Part shown: piece after piece, positions 10,475 through 22,300 of the stretch
How positions within the stretch are numbered: position 1 is the first letter of the stretch
Layout of the letters: each line of letters opens with the position of its first letter
Assembly (NCBI RefSeq): GCF_000711695.1
Contig: NW_013546891.1
Span: 1-42,121 of the forward strand
Reading direction: 5' to 3'
DNA: 42,121 bases
Origin: Tilletiaria anomala UBC 951
Lineage: Eukaryota; Basidiomycota; Exobasidiomycetes; Georgefischeriales; Tilletiariaceae
Made by a program: the position numbers and the translations under genes
Notes under the pieces: generated by a model
Seen by the model: the letters and a program-made list of their open reading frames with translations, nothing else
Told to the model about the DNA's origin: nothing
Databases searched by the model: none

Positions 10475-11162
10475 GATGCTTCGATTGATGGGACAGCGAG
10501 CCTGGAAGGTCGGTCGAGGTGAGCGAATAGCGTACGCCGTTCTTAGAAGCCGAGGCTTGCGCAGTGCCGCGATACGAAGACGCAAATGAATTGTTCTTCG
10601 GACCAAACTGCCCTGCACTTGGCAGAGTGGCTGCATGAATTGATTAAAGAGGAAAAGGGGACAGTTGATCTGTTGAAACTCACGATGGAGGGTGCGAGGA
10701 GGACATCAATACGAGACGAGGTCCCCCAAAGATAGCGTCCAGCTCGCTCGATCATATCACCAGCAGACGACATCATCTGCGATCCATCGTCGTCGTCATC
10801 TAACATCTCTGTCGAGTGGCGAGTCTCGTCCTCGATTCGATGACGCGACCCTCTCCTGTCAAGCTTGCAGCGTTTGAAGTCAAGAGGGCTCTCGGCCGAA
10901 AAGACGCGCAGCGTTGGACCAGGGCTCGTTTAAGTACGCGTCGCGTCGTTGTCGCGTCCTTTCTCGTTCTGTTTCAGATCTCGATGTGCCGGAAGGGCAA
11001 GTCGTCAGGAAGCAAGCTGCTCCTATTGCTCGGCCCATTCGCTTCAACCAGACTTGTTGCCTCTTCTAGTCAACGTTCTCCCTGCTTTCTTGGACAGCAG
11101 CTAATCAGACATCGTGCCCAAATATCAACACTCTGGCAAGAGAATAACAACGCTCGATCAAG
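10475..11162. promoter_or_regulatory. Divergent intergenic region between NPY1 and MCMBP
   Basis: The 688 bp hold both promoters. On the minus strand the frame of NPY1 remains open to an in-frame ATG at 10636. The 54 extra codons have about thirteen Arg/Lys and no acidic residue, as in mitochondrial presequences (RRTIHLRLRIAALRKPRLLR). Whether this is translated depends on the unknown transcript start. No TATA box is obvious for MCMBP. Confidence 0.45.
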
Positions 11163-13347
11163 ATGGTGGTACCAGCGGATACTGACTTCTCACGTGCGCT
11201 TATCAAGCCTCTGGAGCTCATCCAGTCCCTACTCGACCAAATTGCCTCAAACGGAGGCCCTGCCAATCTCGACACCCTGCCGGCCACAGCTGCCAAGAAA
11301 TTTGAAGAGATTTTTACGGGCAGCAGAGAGAGCTTCGCAAAAGTGAGCTGAATCTAGCCTGGCCGAATCCGATGACGTCCTTAAGTTGTTTGATTGGTAC
11401 GCCGCTTTTGCAGATCCCAACACTTGCTGCGGTGCTCTCCAGAGATGGCGCAGCGGGCTCTTCGCCAGCTCAGCAACCAAAACTGGTGCGATGGAGATGC
11501 ATGATTCAGGACACCGGAGTGAGTTGAGCTGCCGAAGGACATTTGCTGTTGATCAAAGATTCTGATGGTCGCCTTTTGCGCAGCTTGGCACCGAGATGTT
11601 TCTGAAAACGCTACCAAGTACAACAGCAAGCAGCCCAGCTGACAGCAAGCTGTCTGGCTACTTTGGCGCGGGTGACTTCTCCGCCTCAGCAACCGACTCG
11701 TCTGCTAGTGGCGGAACGCCAGCGCCTGCACTCTTGCCAGACGAGTACTCCAATCTTGCCGAGCGCACGTCCATGTACGCCGTCAGCGTTCCTGGCGAGA
11801 CCGATTGGCACGCAGAAGCTTGGAATGACGCTCCCTCCGGCACGATGTTGGAAACAAGCACAAGCATGAAGATGAAGCAGCCTTTGGCAGGCGAAAACGG
11901 AACGATAGGCGCATTGCTTAAGGTGCGCTGTTCCGGTTAGAGCAACTGAAGCACTCTGCGTTGACACACCGGTTTTACTTAAAAGATCTACGACGCTTCA
12001 ATTTCCGAAACAATGGGCGTCACGGACGTGGTAGAAGTAGTGGGCGTTCTCAGCAGTTCACCGTAAGTCCAAAGCAACCCCTTTACTGCCCCCAAAGTAC
12101 CCGGATTGACCCGCTTTTTCTTTACATATCCTGGACATCTCAGTTTCCCCACGTCTGAGTGGCAATCCTCGGGTGCAGCGTCCTCTGCTTCTGTTTCAAA
12201 CACCGAGTCGCTCCTGCCATGCCTACATGTCATCTATTCGCATTCAATCACCTTTGACACGCTGCCTCCTTCCTTGCGAGTGGACGTGTCGGCCACACCG
12301 GAGCTCATTTTGGCAGAACAGCAGGAAAAGGAACGCGAGGCTTTGGTGGCATATCTGCAAGCTGCGTGCCAAGGAGATGAGCTCGTTGCCGAGTTTCTCT
12401 TGCTGGCGTTGACCGCGAGAGTGTGAGTGTGACCTGATCCGAGCGGACGCTGTGCATGCATTGTGAGAAGACTGACCCGTATCCTTTTTGTTCGTCCTTA
12501 AGTCGCTCCACCCGTGCAGGAGTGGCAGTCGGCTCGCTATCGCTCAACATTTGCGACGCTTCAGCTGCGCCTGAGTTGATGAACTCGCTCGCCTCAGTTC
12601 TTGGGCTACTATGCCCATCTGTCGTCTCGCAATCGCTCGCACTATGTGAGCTGAATGACACCAGCAAGCAGCTATTTCCTTCGTCTGATGGAGAGAATCT
12701 CAAGGCGGGAAGACTGCAGCTGCCAAAGGGGTCCGTGCTGCTGATTGATGAGAGCAAGATGGGCGAAGGAGAACTCAAGGACACAGGTAAGTCTTTCTTG
12801 AAAACTGGTGCAAGGGCGGTGGCAGCTGATCGGAATCTCTAACGCGTGTTTAGGTGTGCGGAATGTGCGTGCACTCAACTCAGTCATCGCGAATCGCAAA
12901 CTGCCCTACGCCTTTCCCTATTCCGAATTCGAATTCGACAGTGACCTCAACGTAATTGTCGTCTCGCAGGGAAAGTCCTTCCTCTCTCTCGACGTCTATG
13001 TGCCCATCCAAGCGACAGCCCACATCGATGTCCAAGTAGCTGAGCCAAGCGCTGCTTCGCTACACGCATGGCGCCGTCTCATCCTTGAGAGCAGGCGATC
13101 GGAATTGACCGTGTCGCAAGAGATGGCAGATTTGATCCAGAAGGAGTTCGTAGCCGCGCGCAAGGGCGCCATGGGCGCTAAGGCTCTAGGGCAAGAGGAT
13201 CTGCTGCGGCGAATGGCGATCGCGAGGCTTTATGCGCTTTCGCACGGCAAGGCAGACTTGAATATGGGCATGTGGCGAAAGGTCGTCGGCTTGGATGAGG
13301 AGTGCTCTAGGCGCTTAATGGCGCTGCCAAGCAGAAAATCGACTTGA
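11163..13347 (+). CDS. MCMBP: MCM complex-binding protein homologue (MCMBP / Mcb1 / ETG1)
   Basis: Nuclear factor that binds MCM2-7 subunits, assists their assembly and unloading from chromatin, and supports sister cohesion. Seven exons fit by phase: 11163-11342, 11414-11518, 11584-11922, 11986-12062, 12144-12422, 12503-12786, 12854-13347, giving 585 residues. Recognition rests on the family order. An N-terminal segment carries IPTLAAVL, then LVRWRCMIQDTG followed by LGTEMFLK. Next comes DVVEVVGVLSSSP (the counterpart of the metazoan KVNDILELYGVLS region) and GSVLLIDESKMGEGELKDTG. The C-terminal GVRNVRALNSVIANRKLPYA is followed by DLNVIVVSQGKSFLS. The protein is a little shorter than human MCMBP (642). 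It is convergent with the AN1 gene, with 96 bp between stops. Confidence 0.88.
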
Positions 13348-13443
13348 CGGGGTCTTGTATGTTACAATGACTTGCACAACGTGTGACGAATGCATCGTTG
13401 GAGTGATTTTACCGCCTCGCGACTGCGACGGAGCCTGACCAGT

Positions 13444-13983
13444 CTACCGCTTGGGTTTCGCAGCTGCACCTCTGCCTGGGAAATTCTTCTTCAGGATCTC
13501 CTGGGCTTTTCGTTTTCGCTCCTCGGCCGCCAGTATCTTCTTTTGCCCTTCCGTCAAGATGACTGGGGCTTTGCAGTCGTGCGAACCGAACGAACGATGT
13601 CTGAAGCCCACAGTGGCATCGCCGTGAGAACGAGTTGTGCATTTCGATGACATGCATCGCATTCTAGAGTACACTCACGCCATACAGAAGGATCCTCTAC
13701 AACGCTCGCATCGTGGAGCAGCGTGAGTAAAGCCCCCCACACTTGTCCGCGAGCTAGTATCTACTTCTAACGTGAAAGCATCGCAGCCCTTCGCTTCGCA
13801 TGCTTTACGTGGCGACGCGGCAGCATTTCTTTCTCGTGAAGCCAAGGTTGATGGTGCCGCACAGGTATGTCGATCTGGGAAGTGATGGTCCTCGCAAAAG
13901 GTCGCCTTGCAGTAAGTGCAATTGATGGGCAAGAAGGAGAGCCTGGAGCACGTCCCAAGTGAGCAGTTGGTGCCGTACTCCAT
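13444..13983 (-). CDS. AN1-type zinc-finger protein with two AN1 fingers (ZFAND2/Cuz1-like)
   Basis: Predicted stress-response adaptor of the proteasome/Cdc48 system, by family analogy. Exon 1 is 13983-13679 and exon 2 is 13600-13444 (phase 2 intron, GTGAGT...TTCAG), giving 153 residues. The first AN1 finger spans about residues 7-41 (C7, C12, CTYC, CEDHH, H...C). The second begins CEAKGC and ends CERCRGSFCMAHR...SHDC, with the intron falling inside CMA|HR. The loop between its first and second cysteine pairs is longer than usual. The C-terminus is a basic helix (EERKRKAQEILKKNFPG) without a ubiquitin-like domain. An in-frame ATG four codons upstream (13995) is an alternative start. Confidence 0.82.
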
Positions 13984-14457
13984 CTTGAGTCTCAATCGGC
14001 TCGCACGGCAACGGGCGATCTCTCTCGTGGCGAGGAAGCAACCCCTTCATCAACCGCCACGGGTCATTCTTCAGTGTGCTGTCGAAGTGACTAGTATTTC
14101 TATACCCGGACTGTAAGAAGCACAGCGGGTCCATCCAGAGTTCGAACTTGTTCGAGGCTTCGAGCTGACTGAAGTCATCAGCAGGCACAAAAGCAACCAG
14201 TCTCGCGGCGCGTTCTGCTGCGCCCCCGCGCTCCTGCCAGTTGCGGGTTACCACTGTGCCCTGTCGTGCCTAAAGCGCGCTCTCAAGTTGAGTGGACAAC
14301 TTAACCCCTGCAAGGTAATAAATAATAACGCGATCTGAACAAGCTTGGCGTCGTGTGCGACAATTGCCTTTGAAGGTCCAAATACCCATCACGAAGCACA
14401 CGTCTGCGGCATTCGCTCTGTCAGATACGCCGGGCTCTACGCACCGCAAAAGCCAAG
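13984..14457. promoter_or_regulatory. Divergent intergenic region between the AN1 gene and RBX1
   Basis: The 474 bp lie between two divergent start codons and should contain both promoters. An open frame on the minus strand crosses part of it, but in another frame from the AN1 protein and without recognisable character. An AT-rich patch lies at about 14311-14326. No convincing TATA box or operator was seen. Confidence 0.45.
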
Positions 14458-15164
14458 ATGACCGACGTAATGGAGGTGGATCAGGCCAAGACGCCACGCT
14501 TCCAGGTCAAGAAAGTATGTCGAGAGCATAGTACCACTGGGCCGTGCGGAGCAAGGATGACCCGATCACTAATCTTTCCCATGTCCGTGTCGGTGTTCTC
14601 ACAGTGGAACGCGGTGTGTCTGTGGAGCTGGGACATCGTTGTTGATAACGTGAGCGCAGGCTACCATCGGGGCCCTGGTCGCGATACTAAGCCTCACGCC
14701 TTCGCCTCTGCTCTCTTCAGTGTGCCATTTGCCGCAACCACATCATGGACCTTTGTGAGTCATCATCCGTGTTCAACCTCGCGGTCCCTGCCGAGGCTGA
14801 CCGATATAAAATACTCTGACACTGCAGGCATCGAGTGCCAGGCGAATCAAGGTAGCGCAACTCAGGAGGAGTGCACTGTAGCTTGGGGGCAATGCAATGT
14901 GAGCTGCTGGAGCCCATTGTGTGCACTGCGGATTGAATTGCCAATGGGAACCTGACCTACCGCTGCTTGCTTGCTCGTGTAGCATGCCTTTCATTTCCAC
15001 TGCATCTCACGATGGCTGAAGACCCGACATGTCTGTCCGCTAGATAACAGAGAGTGAGTGTATCACGCGCATCCCGACCTGGTAAGTCGGCGTGGGGCAT
15101 TCCTGACGCTGGCCGCCCATCTTCCTCGTCATTTAGATGGGAAATTCAAAAGTACGGAAAGTAA
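14458..15164 (+). CDS. RBX1: RING-box protein Rbx1/Roc1/Hrt1, cullin-RING ligase subunit
   Basis: RING-H2 subunit that binds cullins and recruits E2 enzymes in SCF and other cullin-RING ubiquitin ligases, also promoting Nedd8 transfer. Six small exons: 14458-14514, 14605-14649, 14721-14754, 14828-14898, 14983-15053, 15137-15164. They total 306 nt, 101 residues; human RBX1 has 108. The order is canonical: NAVCLWSWDIVVDN (cullin-binding strand), [59 protein letters not shown], then YGK. All zinc ligands of the H2 RING and the extra zinc site appear present. Only the last 9 residues come from the final exon. Introns are 66-90 nt. Confidence 0.96.
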
Positions 15165-15682
15165 CGACAGGAGGGCCCTTTCAAGCCACGACATGACGGA
15201 GCAGCTGCCGTGGACGAAGTGTCACTCGGGCCAGAGCGCGACGAAGGACATGCCACCATCGGCCAACTCAAGCACTTTGTACCACTCTTTTGTATAGTAG
15301 TAAGCTCCGCAATTTTCTTGCATTACTGGGGCCAGAGTAAGCGCAATGGTGGCGCATGACGCACAGCCAGCCGCTGCGTGCTGCATGGGCTGCCGAGCAA
15401 AACGTGCGCATGCTTCTGTCGTCCGTGCACTGCTGTGCCGCATTCACTCGGATCTCTGCAGCTTCAACTGCACCTTGCGTCACAATGGAGAGAGTACACG
15501 GCAAGTGGATAATTGAAACACTTTCTTTTAAGGAGAACGCTACGCCCGATACGATTCCCTTGAACAACAAATGCCGAAGTTCGGAAGTTGAAGAGAACGC
15601 GAAATGCGAGGTGGCTGTTGGGGGGGGGCGTGAGCGCGTTGCATGCAACGCGTGTTTCGACGTCGTGGGAGGCGGCAGTCGC
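15165..15682. other. Intergenic region with one short coding-like frame on the minus strand
   Basis: Between RBX1 and the decayed WSC gene. A minus-strand frame ending at 15222 reads coherently for about 50 codons (MQHAAAGCASCATIALTLAP, then NCGAYYYTKEWYKVLELADG). It has no recognised family and no clear start or splice partner. A run of nine G at about 15621-15629 is present. The remainder holds nothing recognisable. Confidence 0.3.
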
Positions 15683-17120
15683 CTAAGGCTGAATGAGCTT
15701 GGTCAGCGACATGGGGAAGTGATGGCCGCTGCAGGCCATGTCGCACGTAGCGTCAGTGCTGCCGTACTTGAGCGTGTGGCCGGCGCCGCATGCTACGGAA
15801 GACGAAAAAGCGGAGCGTAGTGCAGGACCGGCTAAGTACATTGTTCGCATATGGCAACGCTATCGCTCAAAAGGGGACAAGACGCTCACCAGTGCCGTAC
15901 TCGGTGGCAATGTAGGCGTAGATGCCCCTGGCGAGACTCATGTTGGCAAAGTGGACGCACTTCTGCTGGGTTATGCCGGCGTCGGAAGCGTAGAAGTCGA
16001 TGAGTGCGCAGCCAGCCTTGTCGGTGCGGTCATTATGGCAGCCAATGAGGTTGTACGTCAGGCTGTTGGCTGTGACCGTGGCCAGCGACTTCGGAAGCTT
16101 CGTTGAGTTGATAAGCGTGTCGACGGTGTCGTATGACGACTCTCCTCCAGATATCCTTGCTGTCCCTAATACAGACGCTCCTGCAGTTGCTGCCGGCAGC
16201 AGCGGTCCTAAGGTTGACATTGAACAACCTGCCGCACCAGCACTAGTAGCTGTATTACAGGCCGGAAAGTTCATAGCTCTTCGAGCTGCACAATCCGACA
16301 CAGGTCTCGACAGTCATGCTAACCTGGTTGTTGCTGGCGAGGTAGCTGAGCTTGCGGTTGGTGGTGCTGTCGGCGTAGCAGCCGAGGTAAGTCTGCCCGG
16401 AGAGCTTGGTGATGGTGGCGGGAGTTCGGAAGAGGGAGTTGAAGACGGAGGTGATTGGGCCCGCCGGCGTTCTGCGCGCTGTTGCCTGACCCAGCGGTAG
16501 TGCAACCACCGTTGGTGCCGGCGCGGAGCGGGGATGCGCTATCGGCCTGGGTGGCAGCCATGTCGATGTTGGATCCGCAGAAGCTCTGGTAACCGTACTC
16601 TAGCTGTTCCCGTTGCGGAGACGCAGGTAAGTCAGACCTTCGGTTCATAACTCGTATCCCGGACTCGTACTCAAGTCGACGTACTGTTGCTGATGGCTTT
16701 CACAGTCCTGCAAGCATTTGCCAATGATCACCTCGCTGATGCTCTCGAGATAACCGCCGTTCAGGATGCGGGAGCTGGGATACGTGTCTGTACATCGCGA
16801 ACGCAGCGCAAGCAAATCAGAAGAAGGTCCTTCGTCCCAATAATAGTGACTTGCTCGATCACACAGGCACCATTGTGGCAACCGCGCGTCGCCAAGTTGA
16901 CCTTTGCGGAACCTGCAGGGTCATAAGCCAATTTTCTGGCGCCGGTGGTCGCGCGGACCTAGATGGGCGAGGCGAAAGCGGACGCGGCCGCGACAGTGGC
17001 AGAGAAGAGCAATGAAAGACGAGTAGCAGGAGTGTTTGGGCGGGAAGAGCAGCCTTGATGCTGAGTGGTGAGGAAGAAGGGTGTGTGGACTTGACGACAG
17101 GCGAACAGCCCAGAAGACAT
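15683..17120 (-). pseudogene. Decayed gene for a secreted multi-WSC-domain protein
   Basis: Three WSC (cysteine-rich carbohydrate-binding) modules follow a signal peptide, but the reading frame is broken repeatedly. A signal-peptide core (SLLFSATVAAASAFASPI) meets an in-frame TAG and then continues VRATTGARKLAYDPAGSAKV. Module 1 reads TDTYPSSRILNGGYLES ... CLQDCES and LEYGYQSFCGSN. Module 2 (TYLGCYADSTTNRKLSYL ... CVGLC) lies in another frame and carries TAA and TAG before CWCG. Module 3 (YNLIGCHNDRTDKAGCALID) splices cleanly over 15889-15793 to ACGAGHTLKYGSTDATCDMA and ends at TAG 15683. Two of the three stops (TAG and TAA) are one C-to-T step from CAG/CAA. The only ATG before the signal peptide touches the TATA box, so the true start seems lost. 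A functional gene with unusual introns cannot be excluded, but it would need several. Confidence 0.7.
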
Positions 17121-17121
17121 G

Positions 17122-17130
17122 CTTTATATA
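17122..17130 (-). promoter_or_regulatory. TATA box (TATATAAAG) upstream of the WSC gene
   Basis: TATATAAAG on the minus strand lies about 120 nt upstream of the signal-peptide-like segment of the WSC pseudogene, in the expected orientation. This suggests the promoter of the decayed gene is partly preserved. Motif and position only. Confidence 0.4.
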
Positions 17131-19341
17131 CATACCCTTCACCATCCATTGCGAAGTTGCATCAGCAGCACGGCAGCATGTATATACCCCGCATGGCCCA
17201 GCGCCAACCCCTCGCACGTTCATTACCGCATCACCGACAAAGACTGGGCCGATGACGAGTAGGAGCACCGCCGCTCCCATGCCGATGCCAGACCTTGTGC
17301 GGCATGGTCCTGTCTCCCTAGCAGTGAATGCCGCTCTTCGCACGATCAAACTTCGAATCGATATGGTATGGTCAGTTCTATTCTGGTTCGAGCCGTGTCG
17401 ACGTTGTTGTGATTCGGTTGCTTACGCCCTGCGCAGATCGTGTTGTACCTGGGTGCATGCAGGACCTGACAGGTCTGGATTCTGCGTTGTGTGAGATGGG
17501 ATTGGCGAGCAGGGACGGAACGTGTTTCCAGGCAGAGGTGAGTCAAGTAGAGAGAGAGCGAGAGCCTTGTGTGCTCCTCCCGTTCCCAATGCTGCTTTGC
17601 GGACCGGACAAAACGGAAGACCGTCGATCGGCCACCAATGATGATGAGTGCGCATTACGACAAGCTTCCCTTCCCGCCATGTAAGCCACGCGCATGCGAC
17701 TTCGGGAGCGAGCAGAATCAATATCTTCTCCAGGTTCTGGAATGAATCTGCTAGGGGGGGGGTCATTTATCATCAGCATCGCATTACTCTCCACGCCTTG
17801 TCATCTGTCCTACAGCGTCCAGCAGGCGAATTCCTACACCAAGTTCCTGCCCCATCCGGCTTCTGCCTCAACAGACCTCGGATGTTGTTTCGACCGGCCA
17901 CGGCTTGAGGTTGTTCTCCTATTTAACATTAGCGGGCTTGATCATTGCTCGACCCTGCTGGCCACTGATTAGCTGTACTAACGTACCTGCATTAATGAGG
18001 TTTTACACATTGCACTCCGACAAGGCGTCGGAGCCCAGACCTCATGAGCAAGTCATGATTTGCGATGGCTTGTGCACGACTTTGGGTAGATATGATTAGA
18101 TCGTATGCCATCCGCACCCTACTGTCGCTCTGCCCTCACGTCGACAGCCAATCTCAAGACGACTGGTAATGGTCCTTCGATTCTTCATTCTACAGGCACA
18201 GCCGGTATGCATGGTACACAAGTGTATATAATGATGCACAGTGGTACACTATACAGCGCTTGCTCAATGCGCTCTTCTCCGGCCATCAGCTGGCGCACCA
18301 GGGTGGTATATGGCACCATGTCCGATGACACACTGACAGGCCTTTGGAGGCCAGAAGCCAATATGTATACCAGCTTGTAGAGCACTGGGCACCGTCGAAC
18401 ACCCGTGGCCAGCGTTGGCATGGAGCGAAAAGGGTGGTGTATGGAGAGGTGTCAGCGAAGTCTTTCATCACACTGGTGGAGCCCGGCCGCCTGAAGGCCG
18501 GAAAGACGAGCAAATTGCAACTATTTGAAGTTACATTCAAGTGTGAAAGAGACATGAGATAGGATGTGCCGGGTGCCTTTTTCCAGGAAACTCTTCTTTT
18601 CCTTTCAACGCGTTGACTGTTGATGCGGGATGCCTGCAGGCTTGACGCTCGACATGTTGACTTCTGCTAACCATCTGTGGGTTGAGGCCAAGCGCGCTCA
18701 CTCATCATCCGCCAGTTACCGCGAATGCTGCAATACCCACGTGCACCAAGGAAGGAAGGGAACAAAGCGTCTCAAGAGGATCGAAGAGTAGAGCGTGTAG
18801 ACCAGAAGACCACGATACCTTTGGCAAAGCTCTGACTGTCCAAGGCCCATTGTGTGTAATGTATGCCTCGTGATGAATCAATGCTGCGTTGCAACGTGTG
18901 AACGGTGCATGGAAGGTGTGCTTCTGGTGTATCGCATGCAGAAACTGCGGAGACAGTGCATGCGGAAAGTGCAACCGTGCGAAGGACGGACGCTAGGCGT
19001 ACACCGCCGTGACCCGTTTCCTCTCCGTTGAGTCCCCTGCAGAGGATCTCTGTTGAACAGTTTCAAGTATTCGGTGTTGAAACAAGCAACGAGAGTGGTT
19101 GGTCCGACGAGGGAGCTCTGGGGCAAACAGCGGGGCTCGCAGAAGCGGATATGAGCAACAGAGTAGGGTTGCAGGCACAGCCCCAGCCCCACACGCTCGC
19201 TGGTCATCGACGCCCAGCTGGCTGACACGCACGCAAACGAACCCACAATTGCGGCCGGGAGGTTGCCTTGATGATGCGGGGATGATGGATAGCGGATGGA
19301 TGCGATGCTATTGATAGTACTGGTAATGATCGACCCTTGAT
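17131..19341. other. Gene-poor region upstream of the BCAS3-like gene
   Basis: No gene is supported. A plus-strand chain of short open segments can be drawn: an ATG at 17252, an exon-like piece ending in a GTGAGT donor near 17537, and a hydrophobic open frame MNLLGGGSFIISIALLSTPC at about 17742-17801. No consistent splice phases or family could be established. A run of nine G at 17754-17762 sits inside the last piece. The segment 18100-18560 has imperfect internal similarity (CCATACACCACCC and CCATATACCACCC on the minus strand). The right part is the promoter side of the BCAS3-like gene. Confidence 0.4.
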
Positions 19342-22300
19342 TTGGTTGATCCCCCCGGCACATGTACTTCGCATCGACTCGAAAGTGACGATGCATGGCT
19401 AGCTGAGCGATCCGATTACCACATCCACGCTCCCTTTTATCCCTGTGCTCCCCAGGTGGCGCCGCTGCTGCAGAGACACTCGACAGACGAGGCGCAACAC
19501 CAGCCCATGTCACCCGCGCGCCGTCTTGCACGCCAGCAAGCGCGACTGACAAAGACCAGCAGCAACCAGGTGAGACAGCAGCTGCTTCTGGACAGCAAAC
19601 ACACGCAGTCCGACGCTGTACCATCAAGCGAGCGCGACACGTACCAGCAGCAGGCGCCTCCCGCCTCCGAGATACGACGCGCGTCCAGCAGCAGCCGATC
19701 GTCGAGCCGAGACGCGACTGCGCACGACGACCACGAGTACAAGCAGATCCATAGCATTGATATCGCAGCAGCATCATCGGAAGAAGCAGCAGATGCAAAC
19801 CATGAGCATGGGATGAGTTCACGCGGACGTGCTCTCGGCGAGCAGCTCTCCCCCAAACCGCACACAACCATAGCAGAGCCTGACATAAGCAGCATCGCCA
19901 GCATCGTAACCATGCCCGCCTCTGCCAACCCGCCTGCGTCTCGACCCGAAAGCGTCTCGCCCTCGCCGCCCTCATCACTCGACAAGCACTCTCCCACACA
20001 TCCCAGCTCGCCCGTCTCTGCCTCCGCCCCTCCGGCAGGAGCCAGCAGCAGAGGCGACGCGACACACGCAGCTTTGCTTTCGTCTCCAACCGAGAGAAGC
20101 ACCCACATGTGGGTCGCGCCGTCTCTGGCCGCTATTCCCACTACCTCTGCTTCGACCGCCACCGCTCCTCCTGCCTCCCCCGAGACTGTGGACATCAGGA
20201 GAAGCACCAAGCCGCTGGTTCAGCACGCAGGCCTGTCGATCGCCAGCGAGCCGTTCGCGGCGCTCGCAGCCGCTGGGCACGCCTTCTCTTCATCATCATT
20301 ATCATCATCCGCACCCTCCGCAGCGATCGTTGGCGCCCTCGTTGGCCCGAAGAATTACCAGTCTGCACTTGCGCTCGCACACGCGGGCCGCAGCGCCGTC
20401 AAGGGCCTCTACGCCGCCGCGGTGCAGCACGCCAAAGCCAGCGGTTTCGCGCCGCCATTGGAGCAGGAGCAGGCTCAGGCGCAGCTGGAAGAAGCAGGCC
20501 TCAGCGATGCTGGGCGGCGCGACGGGGTACGGACTGTACAAGCGGCGGCACACCCGAGGTTCTTCGAGGATTTTGCCAACACTGCTGCGCCGTCGACGGC
20601 TAGCACGCCAGCCGCGCAGCTGACGCAGCAGCGCCTTGTCGCCTGGTCGCACTGGGACAAGCTCGGCTCCGTGTCTTTTCTGCTAATCGGTTACAAGGAC
20701 GGCAGCCTACAGGTCTGGCGCAAGGAGGGCTGCACCAGGTTAGATGAAGTGCTCCGGCTTCCCCCTGCGTTCCTTCATTCGAAGGAACAGGCGAAAGCGG
20801 AAGCGCATGGAGGCGAATGTATGGAGATTTTATCTGCCAGGCTTCGCTGGCGTAACTGCAGCAGTCGCGATGGCGAGGGCACTGATAGTGGTAATGCCGA
20901 CAGGGAGCTCAGGCTACTTGCAGTCGTTGCAACGCGCGCTCCAGCAACCGCCACCGGCTTCCTTCTACTCGAACTCGAGCTCGCTACCGGTAAGATTGTG
21001 CAGTCCGCTCCTCTGGCATCGTCACCAACCTCGGCCTCCGCGACATCAGCAGCGTACGCGAGCATGCGCTTCTCCGCGAACTTTATCATCATCGCTTTAT
21101 CCACTGTCGATTGTGCTTGGTCGTCGCGCGCCAGCTCCCCCGCCACCGACTCAAGCATCCACATCCACTCGTCTCGGACGCTTATGCAGCTGCACTCGCC
21201 GCTGCGTGACACGGCGCAGCCCTTCGCGGACCGCGCGCCCGCATTCGACATCAGCGGCCGGCTGCTGGCGTACGCATCGACCAAGCCGGCCGCGGCTGCG
21301 TCGAGCGCTGCTCTCAGCTTTGGCGCGGGTTCGTCCGCGAGGCTGCACAGGCGCGGGCGCCGTGAGGACGCTGCTGTCGTGTCGCCGCCTTTGCTCTCCG
21401 CGTCGTGCTCACTTTCAGGCAGTGGAACGGCGGCTGACCGCGAAAGCGCTTCCGCTTCTGCGACCGCAGGTCTAGGTGCAACGACGCAGCAGCAGCAGCA
21501 GCAGCTGTACGATGTTGCGAAACGTGTCGGGGGCAGTGTCTTCTCGGGAGCAAAGGCCCTGGGCAGCATGGGTGCTGACTATCTCGGCGGCGTCGCGGAT
21601 CCCGCGGCAGCGGTCGCAGGCAGAGAGCGAAGGATGATGCAGCAATTGCAAACCACTGCGAACGCTTCCACTCAACTGTTCACTGCTCAACGCACATGCA
21701 TCCGCGTGCTCGATCTCGGCTCTCCAGGCAATCAGGAAGGACAGCCGGCGCCTGCCCTTCGTGCCGTTGCGCACTTCTCGCAGGCGCGACAGCAGCCGCT
21801 TGCGCTGCTCCGCTTCAACCCTACGGGCGAGATGCTCTTCAGCGCCGACGTGCTCGGGCGCGTCTTCCAGGTGTACGCCGTCGATGCCAAGTTCAGCGTT
21901 CGCGCTGGCGTGGCGGCAGCACCAGCGCCAGCAGCTGGGCTTGCGCAAGACGAGCCAATCTACAAGGTGAGAAACCCTGATTCAATTCGCATCTCCAATG
22001 CGATGTAAGGGAATGCTTCAGTGCTGATCTATTTTCCCCACCCCTTCTGGTCGCAAATTATCACAGATTACACGCGGCCTGACCAATGCGCACGTAGCAG
22101 ATGCCCAGTGGAGCCGTGACTCGCACCTGCTGTTCGTCTGCACCAAGCGAGGCACGACGCACATAGCCGCTCTGAACCCTCATGGCGGCGGGCCCGTCGA
22201 CGTGTCGGCCGTCTTACAGGGAAGGTGCACGCAGTCGCCATTGCTGCTTGCGAGTAGCTCCTCCCTATTTGGCGCCGTCGCTAGAGCGCCGTCAGCAGCT

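Noticed and set aside
17754-17762. Runs of nine G (also near 15621)
   Set aside because: Simple homopolymers, more a warning about sequence accuracy than a G-quadruplex or regulatory element.
18878-20089. Minus-strand open frame of about 400 codons opposite the BCAS3-like gene start
   Set aside because: Arg/Cys/Trp-rich composition typical of an antisense shadow of a GC-rich Ser/Ala/Gln coding region; no family features.
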